Assembly (NCBI GenBank): GCA_963807155.1
Contig: CAWEAZ010000035.1
Coordinates: 1-64,000, forward strand
DNA length: 64,000 bases
Reading direction: 5' to 3'
From: JACCZX01 sp963807155
Lineage (GTDB): Bacteria; Pseudomonadota; Gammaproteobacteria; Burkholderiales; Burkholderiaceae_F
Every line of letters begins with the position of its first letter. Position 1 is the first letter of the stretch. This document shows positions 36,827-46,870 of the stretch, piece after piece. The notes beneath the pieces are model-generated. The model was not told the origin of the DNA. It made no database searches and was given only the letters and a program-made list of their open reading frames with translations. The translations under genes and the position numbers were made by a program.

Positions 36827-39547
36827 CGTCGCGCACCCAGGGTGTGCCGTCGTCATCATCGGCTGCACCAACAGTTACCGCGCCTCCCCGCTCGTTGATT
36901 CGACACAGTGTCGGCAGATCACAGTACCGGCAGGTCTGCGGCAGCCGCTTGGGATCGACCGCAGCATCACCGGCGGCGAAACTCATCGCCAGGCGCTCAA
37001 GCACGTCCGACCAGTAATCCACCAGCGCACTCCAACTCGCGTGCTGTCCCTTCCACTGATTGGAACGGCCTGGAAGCAGATCAGCCTCTGCCGCCAACCC
37101 ACTGAGACCAACGTCGCCTGTGCGCACTCGGGCCAACGCTATTGCCTGCGCCGCCGGCTCTGACGCGGTGAGATACAGGGGCAGCTGAGGCTCGTCTGGC
37201 CGCCCTTCGAGCCAGCCGGGGTTCTTCGCGCCTCCCGTCTTGTAGTCGATCACGATGCGCGCGCCGTCAGGACACTCGTCGACGCGGTCAAGGCGTCCAG
37301 TGACCGTCAGCGGACCCACCTGCATCGTTCGTGCGTCTTCGATCGCAACGACGCGGAACTCAGAACGAGTCTCGATCTCGTATTGCAACCATTGCTCGAT
37401 CACGCGCACCAAACGCGCCGACTCGAGCCCCGTCAGCGCCGCCGAGAAGATACCGCGCCGGCGTTGCAGCCGCTGCTGTGCGGCATCCGCGGCGGCGCAT
37501 AGCAATGCATGTCGCTGCGGCCCGGACGTCGCTATCAACGCTGCGCGCGTGGGCTCCGGAAGCGATGTCCAGAAAGCCGCCAATGTGTCGTGAACCAGCT
37601 GCCCGCGCTCGCGATAATCGAAACCGTCGTGCGGTGACTCGATCGCTTTGGCGCTCAGACGATGAACTGCAAACGCGCGAAATGGGCATGCCGCCTGATT
37701 CTGCAAAATTGCGGCTCCGCCGCGCAACGGAGTCGTGGCGCGCCACGGCGGCGCCACCGCATCGGGCGTGATCGTCAGTGTTGGAAGGTGCCATCACATC
37801 GATTAGACGTACGGCGCGCCTCGGCGGAATCCATGGATCGACCGAGCAAATCATCGGGCTCGGTGCGATTGGTCGGTCGACGTCGACAGTTGCATGACTG
37901 ACGATCACTTCCGGAGCCGATTGCAGCAATCGTTGCAGTTGACGCCGCGAACGTTCCAGCTCCGCAGTCGCGCTCGCGCCGGGCATTCCGGCTGCGCGCT
38001 GTAACTCGATCGGCAACAATGGGTCGGGCTGCGAAGGCGGAGGCCATGCTTCGGCCGTCACGCCCATGATCCACACGTGGTCGAAAGTCAACGCGTTGGC
38101 TTCGAGCACACCCAACACCTGCACTGGCGGAGCACCGCCATCTGGCTGAAATATCGTTTCGTGCGCGATGCGCTCCAGCTGGCCAAGCGCCGCTACTGCT
38201 GAAATTCGCCCCACGGTGCGATCAAGCGCGGCGAATTCGGTCAACAGTTCCTGCCATCGAGCGAGCGCCTGATACTCGCTGGAATCAAGCGCGTGGTCGC
38301 TGGCCATCAGGCCGCCCGCAAAGGCGCTGATCGATTGCAACGCCTGGGCAAACGCGCTGGCCCATTCGGAGGGTCGCCGTGAGCGCGTCACGTGTTGGCG
38401 CCGCCACTGACTTAATGCGCGCAAACCCGCAAGCAACTGACCCACGTCGACGCCGCAGTCGCGTGCTGAGGCTTGCACGGCTTCAAATATGCGTTCGAAG
38501 TCGACCGAACGCTGGCAACGCTGCCGCGACTGCGCATCAACCAGGTCGCGCGCGTCACGTTCTTCGGCCGCGCCTGCGAAGTAAGGCGAGCGCAACATCG
38601 CACTGGCCTCCTCGAACGGCACGCTGCCAATCGCCAATCGAATCGAACGCAGAAAAAACGCAATGAGGGCAACGTCGGACAGCGCGCCGCCGAGCGAAAC
38701 CGTGTACGGCCGCGCGCCCGCCGGCGCGAGTAAGCGATCCGGCAATAGCGCCGCATCGAGCGCCGCAGTCACCGCGCGCCGACGCGCGCCCAACTGCGGC
38801 ACGACAATGCCGATACGGGCATAGGGATCTGCAGCGAGGCACGCTGCGACCCAGTCGGCCATCTTCTCGTTTTCGTCGTGCTCGTCCAGGCACTCTGCGC
38901 GCCGAGGAGTCGCACCATGCCGCGTCGGCTCGAATTGCTCGCACAACGTGCCGCGCATGACCAACGCATCGAACAGTTGTTGTTGCTGCGGCGTGGTTTC
39001 GTCAAAGCCGGCCAGCAACAACCGCGATGGGCCCGCGATAGTCGCCCGCATCAACATATTCACGAACGATATCGGGCAATCGCGCCTGATCGGTAGCGTG
39101 CGCTGCCTCTACCCGTCGGTGGTACTCGCCGGCCCAATTCACGAACACTCGCGTGTCGGCCACCGCGGTATAGCGTCGCACTCGCGATGCTACGTTCCAC
39201 TCGTGCGCAAGTGCCCACGTCTCGGCCGCCAAAGCCGCGCCTGCCTCTGATGACAGCGTCCCGAGGTCGCTGTCGCTGACCACGGCTTCCCACAGCGCAC
39301 GCTCCTGCGCCGTCGTCAACGGCGCCGGCAGGGTCAAGTCTGGATCGTGCCGGGCGCCGTCATACAGCGTGGCAACAAACGCGCTGAACGGGAGAATCTG
39401 AGGCGTCTCCCAAACCGTTCGCGAGCGCTCGGTCTGATAACGATCAAATTCTGCCGCCAGCGAGCGTGCCAGACGCCGATTGGACGTGACGACCCAGATG
39501 GCTGCCGGTGAGCTAGCAAGCAGTTCAAATAGCGCTTCGCGTTGCAT
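36819..39547 (-). CDS. addB: AddB-like nuclease subunit (frame breaks)
   Basis: About 909 residues; belongs to the betaproteobacterial AddB-like 'probable DNA repair protein' group. Inactive-helicase-like N-terminal part (LFELLASSPAAIWVVTSNRRLARSL; no Walker A seen), AddB-type middle (VQVLGVLEANALTFDHVWIMGVTAEAWPPP). The C-terminal nuclease has RIVIDYKTG, and the four Cys of an iron-sulfur clasp are present: ACPFRAFA plus CRYCDLPTLC. Breaks near 39045 and 37775. Start ATG 39547 is chosen by homology; no clear ribosome site. Overlaps the addA start. Divergent from trxA. Confidence 0.88.
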
Positions 39548-39766
39548 CGAGGTAAATGCCGCAATTGTAGGTAAGCCAAACGGCGATCTAGGCTTCACAA
39601 GTACGACGGAAGTGATACCATGCTTGCGAAAGCGCGCCGAGTTGCAGCCGGAATTCGCAGTTTCTCGACCTTGCAATCGGGTCTAGCGTCGCCAAATCCC
39701 CATAATTAGTTCCCTTCTTCCTGATGCCGTGCGCCAATGCAAGCGCTCGCAAGCGAGAGGACTCAA

Positions 39767-40090
39767 ATGAGTGAAATCAAGTACACCAGCGACTCAGCGT
39801 TCGAGGCGGACGTTTTGAAATCTGCCAGCCCGGTGCTGGTTGACTACTGGGCCGAATGGTGCGGACCGTGCAGGATGATTGCGCCGATCCTGGACGAAGT
39901 GTCCAAGGAGTACCAAGGCAAGATCACCGTGGCCAAGTTAAACGTCGATGAGAACCAGACGACGCCGGCGAAGTACGGCATTCGCGGTATTCCGACCTTA
40001 ATGATGTTTAAAGATGGCGCTGTTGTCGGCACAAAGGTCGGCGCGCTTTCAAAATCCCAACTGACGGCATTTATCGACAGCAACCTCTAA
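39767..40090 (+). CDS. trxA: Thioredoxin TrxA
   Basis: 107 residues, intact. Active site DYWAEWCGPCRMIAPILDE (Cys32, Cys35), with cis-Pro IRGIPTLMMFKDG and the ending LTAFIDSNL. Reduces ribonucleotide reductase, PAPS reductase and other cytoplasmic disulfides. ATG 39767 is chosen: GAGAGGA lies 6 bases upstream and MSEIKY is the normal N-terminus; the in-frame ATG at 39737 adds an unsupported leader. The trxA-rho order is conserved in proteobacteria. Confidence 0.97.
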   Translation: MSEIKYTSDSAFEADVLKSASPVLVDYWAEWCGPCRMIAPILDEVSKEYQGKITVAKLNVDENQTTPAKYGIRGIPTLMMFKDGAVVGTKVGALSKSQLTAFIDSNL

Positions 40091-40100
40091 CCCATCAGTC

Positions 40101-40125
40101 CGGTGGATCGGTAGACGATCCACCG
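40101..40125 (+). terminator. Perfect 10-bp hairpin between trxA and rho
   Basis: CGGTGGATCG-GTAGA-CGATCCACCG, 10 bases after the trxA stop, followed by GC-rich sequence and no T run. It may reduce read-through or protect the trxA transcript 3' end. The rho start follows 51 bases later. Confidence 0.5.
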
Positions 40126-40176
40126 CCCCGCCCCGCGGGCGCGTTCCCGGCGCCCCATTCTCCTTCCATTGACTCT

Positions 40177-41439
40177 ATGCACTTATCAGAACTAAAAGCA
40201 CTCCACGTCTCACAACTGCTCGAAATGGCCATTGGCCTCGAGATCGACAACGCGAACCGGATGCGCAAACAGGAGTTGATGTTTGCAATCCTGAAGAAGC
40301 GTGCCAAAGGCGGCGAGCAGATTTTCGGCGACGGCACGCTCGAAGTGCTGCCGGACGGCTTTGGCTTCCTGCGGTCGCCCGAGACTTCGTACCTGGCAAG
40401 CACCGATGACATTTATATCTCGCCTTCACAGATTCGGCGCTTCAATTTGCACACCGGTGATTCGATCGAAGGCGAAGTCAGGACACCGAAGGACGGCGAG
40501 CGCTACTTTGCGCTGGTCAAAGTCGATAAGGTCAACGACCAGGCGCCCGATTCGACCAAACATCGCATCCTGTTCGAGAACCTGACGCCGCTGTTTCCCG
40601 ACGAGCCGCTGATTCTCGAACGAGACATGAAAGGCGATGAGAATATGACCGGCCGGCTGGTCGATCTGATCGCGCCGATCGGCAAGGGGCAACGGGGCTT
40701 GCTGGTTTCGAGTCCGAAGTCCGGCAAGACGGTCCTAATGCAGCACATGGCGCACGCCATCGCCGCGAATCATCCGGACATCGTATTGATCGTGCTGCTG
40801 ATAGACGAGCGGCCCGAGGAAGTCACTGAGATGCAGCGCTCGGTGCGAGGTGAAGTCGTTGCTTCTACATTCGACGAACCGGCAACACGGCACGTGCAGG
40901 TCGCCGAAATGGTGATCGAGAAGGCAAAGCGACTGGCGGAGAGCAAGAAGGACGTGGTGATTCTGCTCGATTCGATCACGCGACTCGCACGTGCCTACAA
41001 CACGGTGATCCCCGCATCGGGCAAAGTACTGACAGGCGGTGTCGACGCTAACGCGCTGCAGCGGCCGAAGCGTTTTTTTGGGGCCGCGCGCAACATTGAA
41101 GAAGGTGGGTCACTGACGATCATCGCTACTGCGCTGATCGACACCGGCTCCCGCATGGACGATGTGATCTACGAGGAGTTCAAGGGCACCGGCAACATGG
41201 AAATTCACATGGAGCGCCGGCTCGCCGAGAAGCGCGTTTACCCTGCGCTGAACGTCAACCGGTCTGGCACGCGCAAGGAAGAACTGCTGCTGAAACCAGA
41301 AATTCTGCAAAAGGTCTGGATCCTGCGCAAGCTTCTGTACGGCATGGACGAGATCGAGGCTATGGAGTTTTTGCTCGACAAAATGAAGGCAACCAAGAAT
41401 AACGCCGAGTTTTTCGACATGATGCGTAGAGGCGGATGA
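40177..41439 (+). CDS. rho: Transcription termination factor Rho
   Basis: 420 residues, intact. N-terminal helix bundle MHLSELKALHVSQLLEMAIGLE...RMRKQELMFAILKKRAK, cold-shock-like RNA-binding fold GDGTLEVLPDGFGFLRSPETSYLASTDDIYISPSQIRRFNL, P-loop SSPKSGKTVLMQ, Walker B VVILLDSITRLARAYN and Q/R loops KVLTGGVDANALQRPKRFFGAARN. Hexameric RNA helicase that ends untranslated transcripts. The 86-base leader may serve as an autoregulatory rut region, but I can point to no specific signal beyond the upstream hairpin. Confidence 0.98.
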   Translation: MHLSELKALHVSQLLEMAIGLEIDNANRMRKQELMFAILKKRAKGGEQIFGDGTLEVLPDGFGFLRSPETSYLASTDDIYISPSQIRRFNLHTGDSIEGEVRTPKDGERYFALVKVDKVNDQAPDSTKHRILFENLTPLFPDEPLILERDMKGDENMTGRLVDLIAPIGKGQRGLLVSSPKSGKTVLMQHMAHAIAANHPDIVLIVLLIDERPEEVTEMQRSVRGEVVASTFDEPATRHVQVAEMVIEKAKRLAESKKDVVILLDSITRLARAYNTVIPASGKVLTGGVDANALQRPKRFFGAARNIEEGGSLTIIATALIDTGSRMDDVIYEEFKGTGNMEIHMERRLAEKRVYPALNVNRSGTRKEELLLKPEILQKVWILRKLLYGMDEIEAMEFLLDKMKATKNNAEFFDMMRRGG

Positions 41440-41546
41440 CGGGCTTGCTCGCCCTCACCAAAAACCGGATAATTCGCGCCTTCCAAATCCAGGTACGTGG
41501 TCGAGCCTAAGTGCTGCGACTGGCGGCCGCATGCAGGTAAAGACAG

Positions 41547-41852
41547 ATGAAACCAGGCATCCACCCCGAATACCGCGACGTCGTTTTTCAGGATATGCAA
41601 AACGACTTCAAATTGATTACGCGGTCGACATTGCAATCACGCGAGACGATCGAGATTGACGGCAAGACCTATCCTTTGTTCAAGTTAGATACGTCGTCCG
41701 AGTCGCATCCGTTCTATACGGGCGCACAGACCCGCATCGTTGAAGCGGGCCGCGTAGAAAAATTCCGCCAGAAATTTGCAGCCAAGACAGAAGCGGTCAA
41801 TGCGGCCGCTGCCGAGGCGACCAAAGCCAAGGCTGACGCGCGTCGCCGTTGA
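41547..41852 (+). CDS. rpmE2: 50S ribosomal protein L31 type B
   Basis: 101 residues. MKPGIHPEYRDVVFQDMQNDFKLITRSTLQS...YPLFKLDTSSESHPFYTGAQTRIVEAGRVEKFRQKF is the C-minus (zinc-free) L31 form. An Ala/Lys-rich tail of about 20 residues (AEAVNAAAAEATKAKADARRR) extends beyond the usual end. Type B L31 often substitutes for the zinc-binding form under zinc limitation. Follows rho, as often in proteobacteria, and ends at a strong terminator. A typical Zur operator was not seen. Confidence 0.95.
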   Translation: MKPGIHPEYRDVVFQDMQNDFKLITRSTLQSRETIEIDGKTYPLFKLDTSSESHPFYTGAQTRIVEAGRVEKFRQKFAAKTEAVNAAAAEATKAKADARRR

Positions 41853-41873
41853 AAACGGACAGGAATCGAGTAC

Positions 41874-41897
41874 AAGGCAGCTTCGGCTGCCTTTTTT
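41874..41897 (+). terminator. Intrinsic terminator after rpmE2
   Basis: AAGGCAGC-TTCG-GCTGCCTT followed by TTTT: an 8-bp stem with a stable UUCG loop, 21 bases after the rpmE2 stop. It lies immediately before the start of the glycosyltransferase gene, so that gene needs its own promoter or read-through. Confidence 0.9.
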
Positions 41898-41902
41898 GTT
41901 AA

Positions 41903-43633
41903 ATGAGTTTTGAGCATCGTCCCTCGCCGGCTCGCGTCACTGAGGCGGCCGCCGCCAAGCTGCCGCGCTGGATGTTCTTCGGCCTGCTCGCCGCCTACAT
42001 CATTCCCGGTCTGTTTGGCCGCGACCCCTGGAGTTTGGAGGATGCGTCAGCGTTTGGCGTGATGTGGACGATGGCTCACGGCGATGCTGTCGCCTGGTGG
42101 CTGCCGTCCGTTGTAGGAGAGCCGCTGCCCGAAGAGGGCCCGCTGCCGTTTTGGATCGGCGCGCTGATGATTCGGTTGTTCGGGGGCATCTTCGGCGACA
42201 TCGTCGCCGCGAGGCTGGTAACCGTCTTGTGGTTTCTCATCGCCACCACGAGCCTTTGGTACGCAACCTATCGGCTTGCGCGGCGTCCCGAAGCACAACC
42301 CGTTGCGTTTGCATTCGGTGGTGAAGCGAATCCGCGCGACTACGGCCGCATGTTGGCGGATATCGCGGTGCTGCTGATGCTCGCAACGATCGGGATCGTG
42401 TTTCGCATACACGAGACCGTTGCGGAGACGGCATTGTTTGCGTTCGTGTCGATGCTGTTGCTCGGATTGGCGGTTTCACTCGAAGACCCATGGAAAGGCA
42501 CGGTGGGTGCCGGCGTCGCTTTGGCCGCCATCGCACTGACGCGCGGCCTGCTGCCGGCTGGTGCGCTGCTGATCGCCACACTCATATTTGTGCTGTCGTT
42601 CGGCCGGCATCGCGCGCTGCGAGCGATCGTAGTTATTGCGATCGCGGGGGGACTGTTCGCTGTATGGCCGCTCGCCGCAGAAAAGGCGACGCCGCAAGCG
42701 GTGCTGTACTTCGATGCCTGGTGGGCATGGAACGCGCGCGAGTTCAATGGCCCCAGCTTGGCGAGCTTGATGTGGTTCGTGCGCAACGTTGGCTGGTACA
42801 CATGGCCGTTGTGGCCGTTCGCTCTGTGGACGTTGTACTCGTGGCGCAGCTTCTGGCGCCGGCCGCACGTACTACTGCCGTTGCTGACCACAGCGGCATC
42901 AATCATCGCCCTGCTCGTCGTGGCCGACGCAAGCGATCGTGAGCTCATCGCGGCGGTCCCCGGTCTGGTTGTGCTCGGCGCCTTTAGCGTATCGACTTTG
43001 CGCCGTGCCGCCGACAACGCAATCGACTGGTTTTCGCTTGTGCTCTTCACATTGGCGCTCATCGCCATTTGGGTTTACTTCGGCGCGTGGAATGCCGGCG
43101 TGCCTCCGAAAATGGCCGCGTCGGTAGCGCGGCTCGTGCCGGGACTCGACGCTTCCGTGCCGGTCGTGGCTACTGCGATTGCGATTACTGCAACAGCGGG
43201 TTGGCTCGTCTTGGCGGTATGGCGAGTACGGCGGCGACCGAAAATGCTCTGGCGCGGGCCATTTTTCGCTGCAGGCGGGTTGTCCGCGGTGTGGGTGGTT
43301 GTCGTGTCGATCTACGGTGCTCCGATCGAATACACGCGCTCTTATGCGTCGACGGCGGCCGTGCTTGCCGCACAGGTTAGACGCGTGGGAGGCGATGGCT
43401 GCGTACAAGCTCATCACTTGCCAATCGGCATCCGCGCAATGTTGGCTTACCACGGCGGCGTGAACTTCGGGCCGCAGTTTGCCGCTCCCATTTCGTGTCA
43501 TGTCGCAATCCATCGCGACAGTGAGCGCACCAGCAGTGACGACGAACCGTTGCACGGTTGGAAAGTCGCTTACGAGTTCACGCGCCGCGCACGCTATGAC
43601 GAAGTATTCAAGGTGTGGGTGCGCGATCGATGA
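41903..43633 (+). CDS. ArnT/PMT-like membrane glycosyltransferase
   Basis: 576 residues, intact. About 11-12 membrane helices. The first loop has the GT-C signature region LFGRDPWSLEDASAFGVMWTMAHGD, with acidic residues where dolichyl/undecaprenyl-phosphate-sugar transferases bind metal and donor, followed by EGPLPFWIGALMIRLFG. The C-terminal soluble domain is periplasmic (CVQAHHLPIGIRAMLAYHGGVNF...). Such enzymes move a sugar from a lipid-phosphate carrier onto lipid A, protein or glycan; the acceptor is unknown. The stop overlaps the MATE start by ATGA. Confidence 0.85.
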   Translation: MSFEHRPSPARVTEAAAAKLPRWMFFGLLAAYIIPGLFGRDPWSLEDASAFGVMWTMAHGDAVAWWLPSVVGEPLPEEGPLPFWIGALMIRLFGGIFGDIVAARLVTVLWFLIATTSLWYATYRLARRPEAQPVAFAFGGEANPRDYGRMLADIAVLLMLATIGIVFRIHETVAETALFAFVSMLLLGLAVSLEDPWKGTVGAGVALAAIALTRGLLPAGALLIATLIFVLSFGRHRALRAIVVIAIAGGLFAVWPLAAEKATPQAVLYFDAWWAWNAREFNGPSLASLMWFVRNVGWYTWPLWPFALWTLYSWRSFWRRPHVLLPLLTTAASIIALLVVADASDRELIAAVPGLVVLGAFSVSTLRRAADNAIDWFSLVLFTLALIAIWVYFGAWNAGVPPKMAASVARLVPGLDASVPVVATAIAITATAGWLVLAVWRVRRRPKMLWRGPFFAAGGLSAVWVVVVSIYGAPIEYTRSYASTAAVLAAQVRRVGGDGCVQAHHLPIGIRAMLAYHGGVNFGPQFAAPISCHVAIHRDSERTSSDDEPLHGWKVAYEFTRRARYDEVFKVWVRDR

Positions 43634-45009
43634 ATACTGCGCAGCCAGCTGCGCGGCACGACCCTCCCGATACATCGACACGCGCTTTCGTCAAACTCGG
43701 GTGGCCGCTTTTCATTGCCAACTTGGCGGTCGTTGGTAACGGCACGATCGACACGATCATGGCGGGCCAACTGTCCGCGACCGATCTGGCCGCGGTCGCC
43801 GTGGGCTCGAGCATCTACGTCTCGGTTTACCTCGGGCTAATGGGCGTACTGCAGGCACTGTCACCTATTGCCGGCCATCACTTTGGGGCGCGACGCTGGC
43901 GCGCGATCGGCGACGATTTGCAGCAGGCGCTCTGGCTTTCAATTTTCTTGACGATCACCGGACTTCCGATCGTACTTGCCACCGAAACCTGGCTCGGATT
44001 TGCGCGTGTGAACTCCGACGTCGCATCGATTTCGACCACATATCTGCACGCAATCGCTTTCGGATTGCCGGCGGCGTTGGCATCGCGTGCGTTCGTAGCG
44101 TTGAACGCGGCGGTTTCGCGCCCCAAGATCACGATGATGATCAACGTCTTCGTGCTTGCGTTAAAAGTGCCGCTCAATGCGGTATTCATGTTTGGCGCCG
44201 GTCCGATACCGGCGATGGGCGGCGCAGGAGCCGGCGTCGCAACCGCAGTTCTCGCCTGGCTGACGCTTGCATTGAGCATCGGCGTATGGCGATTCGATCC
44301 TTTCTTTCGGCGCTTTCACAGCGAGCGCCTTCATGCTGCGCGGTGGAAGAGTCAGCGCGATCTGTTGAAGCTTGGCCTTCCGATCGGTTTGTCGGTGCTC
44401 TTCGAAGTGACCTCGTTCACGTTCATGGCAGTCTTGATCGCGCGCCTGGGAACAGCATCGGTCGCGGGCCATCAAGTGGTGGCCAACTTGGCAGCCATCT
44501 TGTTCATGGTTCCGCTTGCCATCGGAATCGCGACCAGCGTGCTCGTAGCGCAGTCGCTCGGGGCAGGCGCTCCGCGCGTTGCCCGAGTCGCAGCTTTGCG
44601 CGGATTTCGTTTATCGATCGCAATCGCGCTGGTGGCCGCGATGCTGGTCTGGCTGTTGCGTGAGCCGCTCGTGGCCCTGTATACGATCGACGCGGCAGTC
44701 AGCACGGTTGCGCTCACTTTGATCGGCTGGACCGCTGTTTTTCATGTCTTCGATGCCGGCCAGGGGATTGCCGGCTTTGCACTGCGTGGCTACAAAAATA
44801 CCCTTTGGCCGATGGTGATCTACGGCGTTTCTCTGTGGGGTGTCGGCCTGATCGGCGGCTATTGGATCGCCTTTTATGACACTCCATTGGGATCTCCTCG
44901 TGGAGCGCTGGGCTTCTGGGAGGCTGCGACTGTCGCGCTTGGCATTGCAGCGATCTCGTTGGCATGGCTGGCCAACGCCGTGTCACAAAAAGCTGCGGAG
45001 CGCGCGTAG
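43630..45009 (+). CDS. MATE-family multidrug/lipid exporter (NorM-like)
   Basis: 459 residues from ATG 43630, intact. Twelve hydrophobic segments in two halves. The N-terminal family region is FVKLGWPLFIANLAVVGNGTIDTIMAGQLSATDLAAVAVGSSIYVSVYLGLMGVLQALSPIAGHHFGA and the second half has LPIGLSVLFEVTSFTFMAVLIARLGTASVAGHQVVANLA. Typically Na+ or H+ driven export of cationic drugs. Translationally coupled to the preceding glycosyltransferase, so a linked role in envelope glycan handling is possible. Confidence 0.92.
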   Translation: MNTAQPAARHDPPDTSTRAFVKLGWPLFIANLAVVGNGTIDTIMAGQLSATDLAAVAVGSSIYVSVYLGLMGVLQALSPIAGHHFGARRWRAIGDDLQQALWLSIFLTITGLPIVLATETWLGFARVNSDVASISTTYLHAIAFGLPAALASRAFVALNAAVSRPKITMMINVFVLALKVPLNAVFMFGAGPIPAMGGAGAGVATAVLAWLTLALSIGVWRFDPFFRRFHSERLHAARWKSQRDLLKLGLPIGLSVLFEVTSFTFMAVLIARLGTASVAGHQVVANLAAILFMVPLAIGIATSVLVAQSLGAGAPRVARVAALRGFRLSIAIALVAAMLVWLLREPLVALYTIDAAVSTVALTLIGWTAVFHVFDAGQGIAGFALRGYKNTLWPMVIYGVSLWGVGLIGGYWIAFYDTPLGSPRGALGFWEAATVALGIAAISLAWLANAVSQKAAERA

Positions 45010-45032
45010 AAAAAGGCCGGGAATCCCCGGCC
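45010..45032 (-). terminator. Terminator between MATE and htpX
   Basis: On the minus strand GGCCGGGG-AT-TCCCGGCC is followed by TTTTT, ending htpX transcripts. On the plus strand the same stem lies directly after the MATE stop, but with no T run. Confidence 0.8.
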
Positions 45033-45055
45033 TGATTCATGGCAATGGCGTTGGC

Positions 45056-45946
45056 TTATCGGCCCGCCGACTGCAGCGCAGCGATCCGTTGCTCGATCGG
45101 CGGATGGCTGGAGAACAACGCCAGCATCCCGCTCGGGCGTCCGTTAATGGCGAACGTTTGAACCTGTTGCGGCAACTGCCCCGGATCTTGTCCACCCAGG
45201 CGCGCGAGCGCGTTGATCATCGGACGATTGGTGCCCATCAGCGCGGCAGCGCCCGCATCCGCACGAAACTCGCGTCGCCGTGAGAACCATGCCACCACGA
45301 TCGCAGCCAGGAATCCAAGTGCGATGTCGAGAACGATCGTCGTCAGGTAGTACCCAATACCAGGCGCGTCGCTTTCGTTACGCAACACCATGCGGTCAAC
45401 AACGTAGCCGATCACGCGCGAGGCGAACACGACGAACGTGTTCATCACGCCTTGCAGCAAGGTCATCGTCACCATGTCGCCGTTGGCAATGTGCGAGACC
45501 TCGTGGCCGAGTACGGCCTCGACCTCATCCTTGCTCATCGACTGCAGCAGTCCCGTCGACACGGCCACCAGTGCGCTGTTTTTGAACGCACCAGTCGCAA
45601 ACGCGTTCGGCTCGCCTTCAAAAATGGCGACTTCGGGCATCCCGATGCCGGCTTTTTCCGCGTGTCGCTGTACTGCGCCGACCAGCCACGATTCCATTGC
45701 GTTGGACGGCTGGCTGATCACCTGCGCGCCAGTCGACCATTTCGCCATCGGCTTCGACAGCAAAAGCGAAATGAACGCGCCGGTGAAGCCGACAACGAGC
45801 GAAAAGATCGCCAGGCTGCCGACGTTCAACGTTTGTCCGCCGAGGTTGAAGTTGATACCGAAGACCGAGGACAGCACGGTCAGGAACAGCACCAACACGG
45901 CCATAATCGCAAGGTTCGTCAAAACGAACAGAGCGATACGTTTCAT
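45056..45946 (-). CDS. htpX: Membrane zinc metalloprotease HtpX
   Basis: 296 residues, intact. Two N-terminal helices (MKRIALFVLTNLAIMAVLVLFLTVL; LAIFSLVVGFTGAFISLLLS), then AIFEGEPNAFATGA, zinc motif VLGHEVSHIANGD (His148, His152), two further helices, and the third ligand in RRREFRADAGAA. Quality control of inner-membrane proteins, overlapping with FtsH. GGAG 8-9 bases before the ATG. The 276-base upstream gap shared with the next gene shows no clear heat-shock or Cpx site to my eye. Confidence 0.97.
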   Translation of the reverse strand: MKRIALFVLTNLAIMAVLVLFLTVLSSVFGINFNLGGQTLNVGSLAIFSLVVGFTGAFISLLLSKPMAKWSTGAQVISQPSNAMESWLVGAVQRHAEKAGIGMPEVAIFEGEPNAFATGAFKNSALVAVSTGLLQSMSKDEVEAVLGHEVSHIANGDMVTMTLLQGVMNTFVVFASRVIGYVVDRMVLRNESDAPGIGYYLTTIVLDIALGFLAAIVVAWFSRRREFRADAGAAALMGTNRPMINALARLGGQDPGQLPQQVQTFAINGRPSGMLALFSSHPPIEQRIAALQSAGR

Positions 45947-46222
45947 AAGTCTTCTCCAAGAGAGTGATAAAAAAATCGGCTGACCGGCTCAGAAAGCCGC
46001 GCCAGTACACCACGGTTAGTTTTCACCCACGCTACATCGTTTTCCCCTGCGCCGTCTTGCGCGCATTTGCTCGACACATCAAGGCTTTGGACCGGGCCGG
46101 CGCAATCGCGTTCGACCAGCCTCCAATATGAGGGCGACCGTTCCCGCCTCAATAGCTAACCGGAACCGGGAGCAAACCGTGCGCCAGATAGAATTTCGGT
46201 TCCTATACCGCCAACCCTCCCC

Positions 46223-46870
46223 ATGTCTGCCATTGATCTAGAGCGCGCCGTGGTGCGCCCCATCCCGCTCGTGCCGCGGCTTATTTTCGCATCGCGCTGG
46301 CTGCAATTGCCGCTGTACGTCGGCCTGATCCTGGCGCAGGCGGTGTACGTCTATCACTTCTGGGTCGAGCTGATCCATCTGATCGAGGCGGCGTTCGGCG
46401 ATGCTAACGCGTTGAACATGCTGATCAAGAGCATCGGTTATCAGTTGCCGGCGATTGTGAAGGACGGCGTCGTGGTCGGGTACGAGCGACCAGAACTCAA
46501 TGAGACCGTGATCATGCTGGTGGTCTTGGCGCTGATCGACGTCGTAATGATTTCGAACCTACTGATCATGGTGATCGTCGGGGGCTATGAAACTTTCGTA
46601 TCGCGTATGTATCTGGAGAGTCATCCGGATCAACCAGAATGGTTATCTCACGTGAACGCGAGCGTGCTGAAAGTGAAGCTGGCCACAGCGATTATCGGTA
46701 TCAGTTCGATCCATCTACTGAAGACCTTCATTAATGCCGAGAATTACTCGCCGAAAGTACTGATTGCTCAAACGGTGATCCACTTTACGTTCCTACTATC
46801 GGCAATGGCAGTTGCGTCGACCGATCGGTTGATGATCGGTGCTGGCAGAATGGCGAGAGAGCACGTATGA
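46223..46870 (+). CDS. YqhA/UPF0114-family inner membrane protein
   Basis: 215 residues, intact. About four membrane helices. The family core is LIFASRWLQLPLYVGLILAQAVYV, then LIDVVMISNLLIMVIVGGYETFVSRM and LKVKLATAIIGISSIHLLKTFINA. It is about 50 residues longer than E. coli YqhA because of an extended loop between the first helices. The function of the family is not established. The stop overlaps the fumarase start (ATGA), so the two proteins are made together. Confidence 0.9.
   Translation: MSAIDLERAVVRPIPLVPRLIFASRWLQLPLYVGLILAQAVYVYHFWVELIHLIEAAFGDANALNMLIKSIGYQLPAIVKDGVVVGYERPELNETVIMLVVLALIDVVMISNLLIMVIVGGYETFVSRMYLESHPDQPEWLSHVNASVLKVKLATAIIGISSIHLLKTFINAENYSPKVLIAQTVIHFTFLLSAMAVASTDRLMIGAGRMAREHV

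Noticed and set aside
45947..46222. Sigma32 or Cpx site upstream of htpX
   Set aside because: No stretch matched CTTGAAA with a correctly spaced CCCAT, nor a GTAAA pair with the expected spacing.
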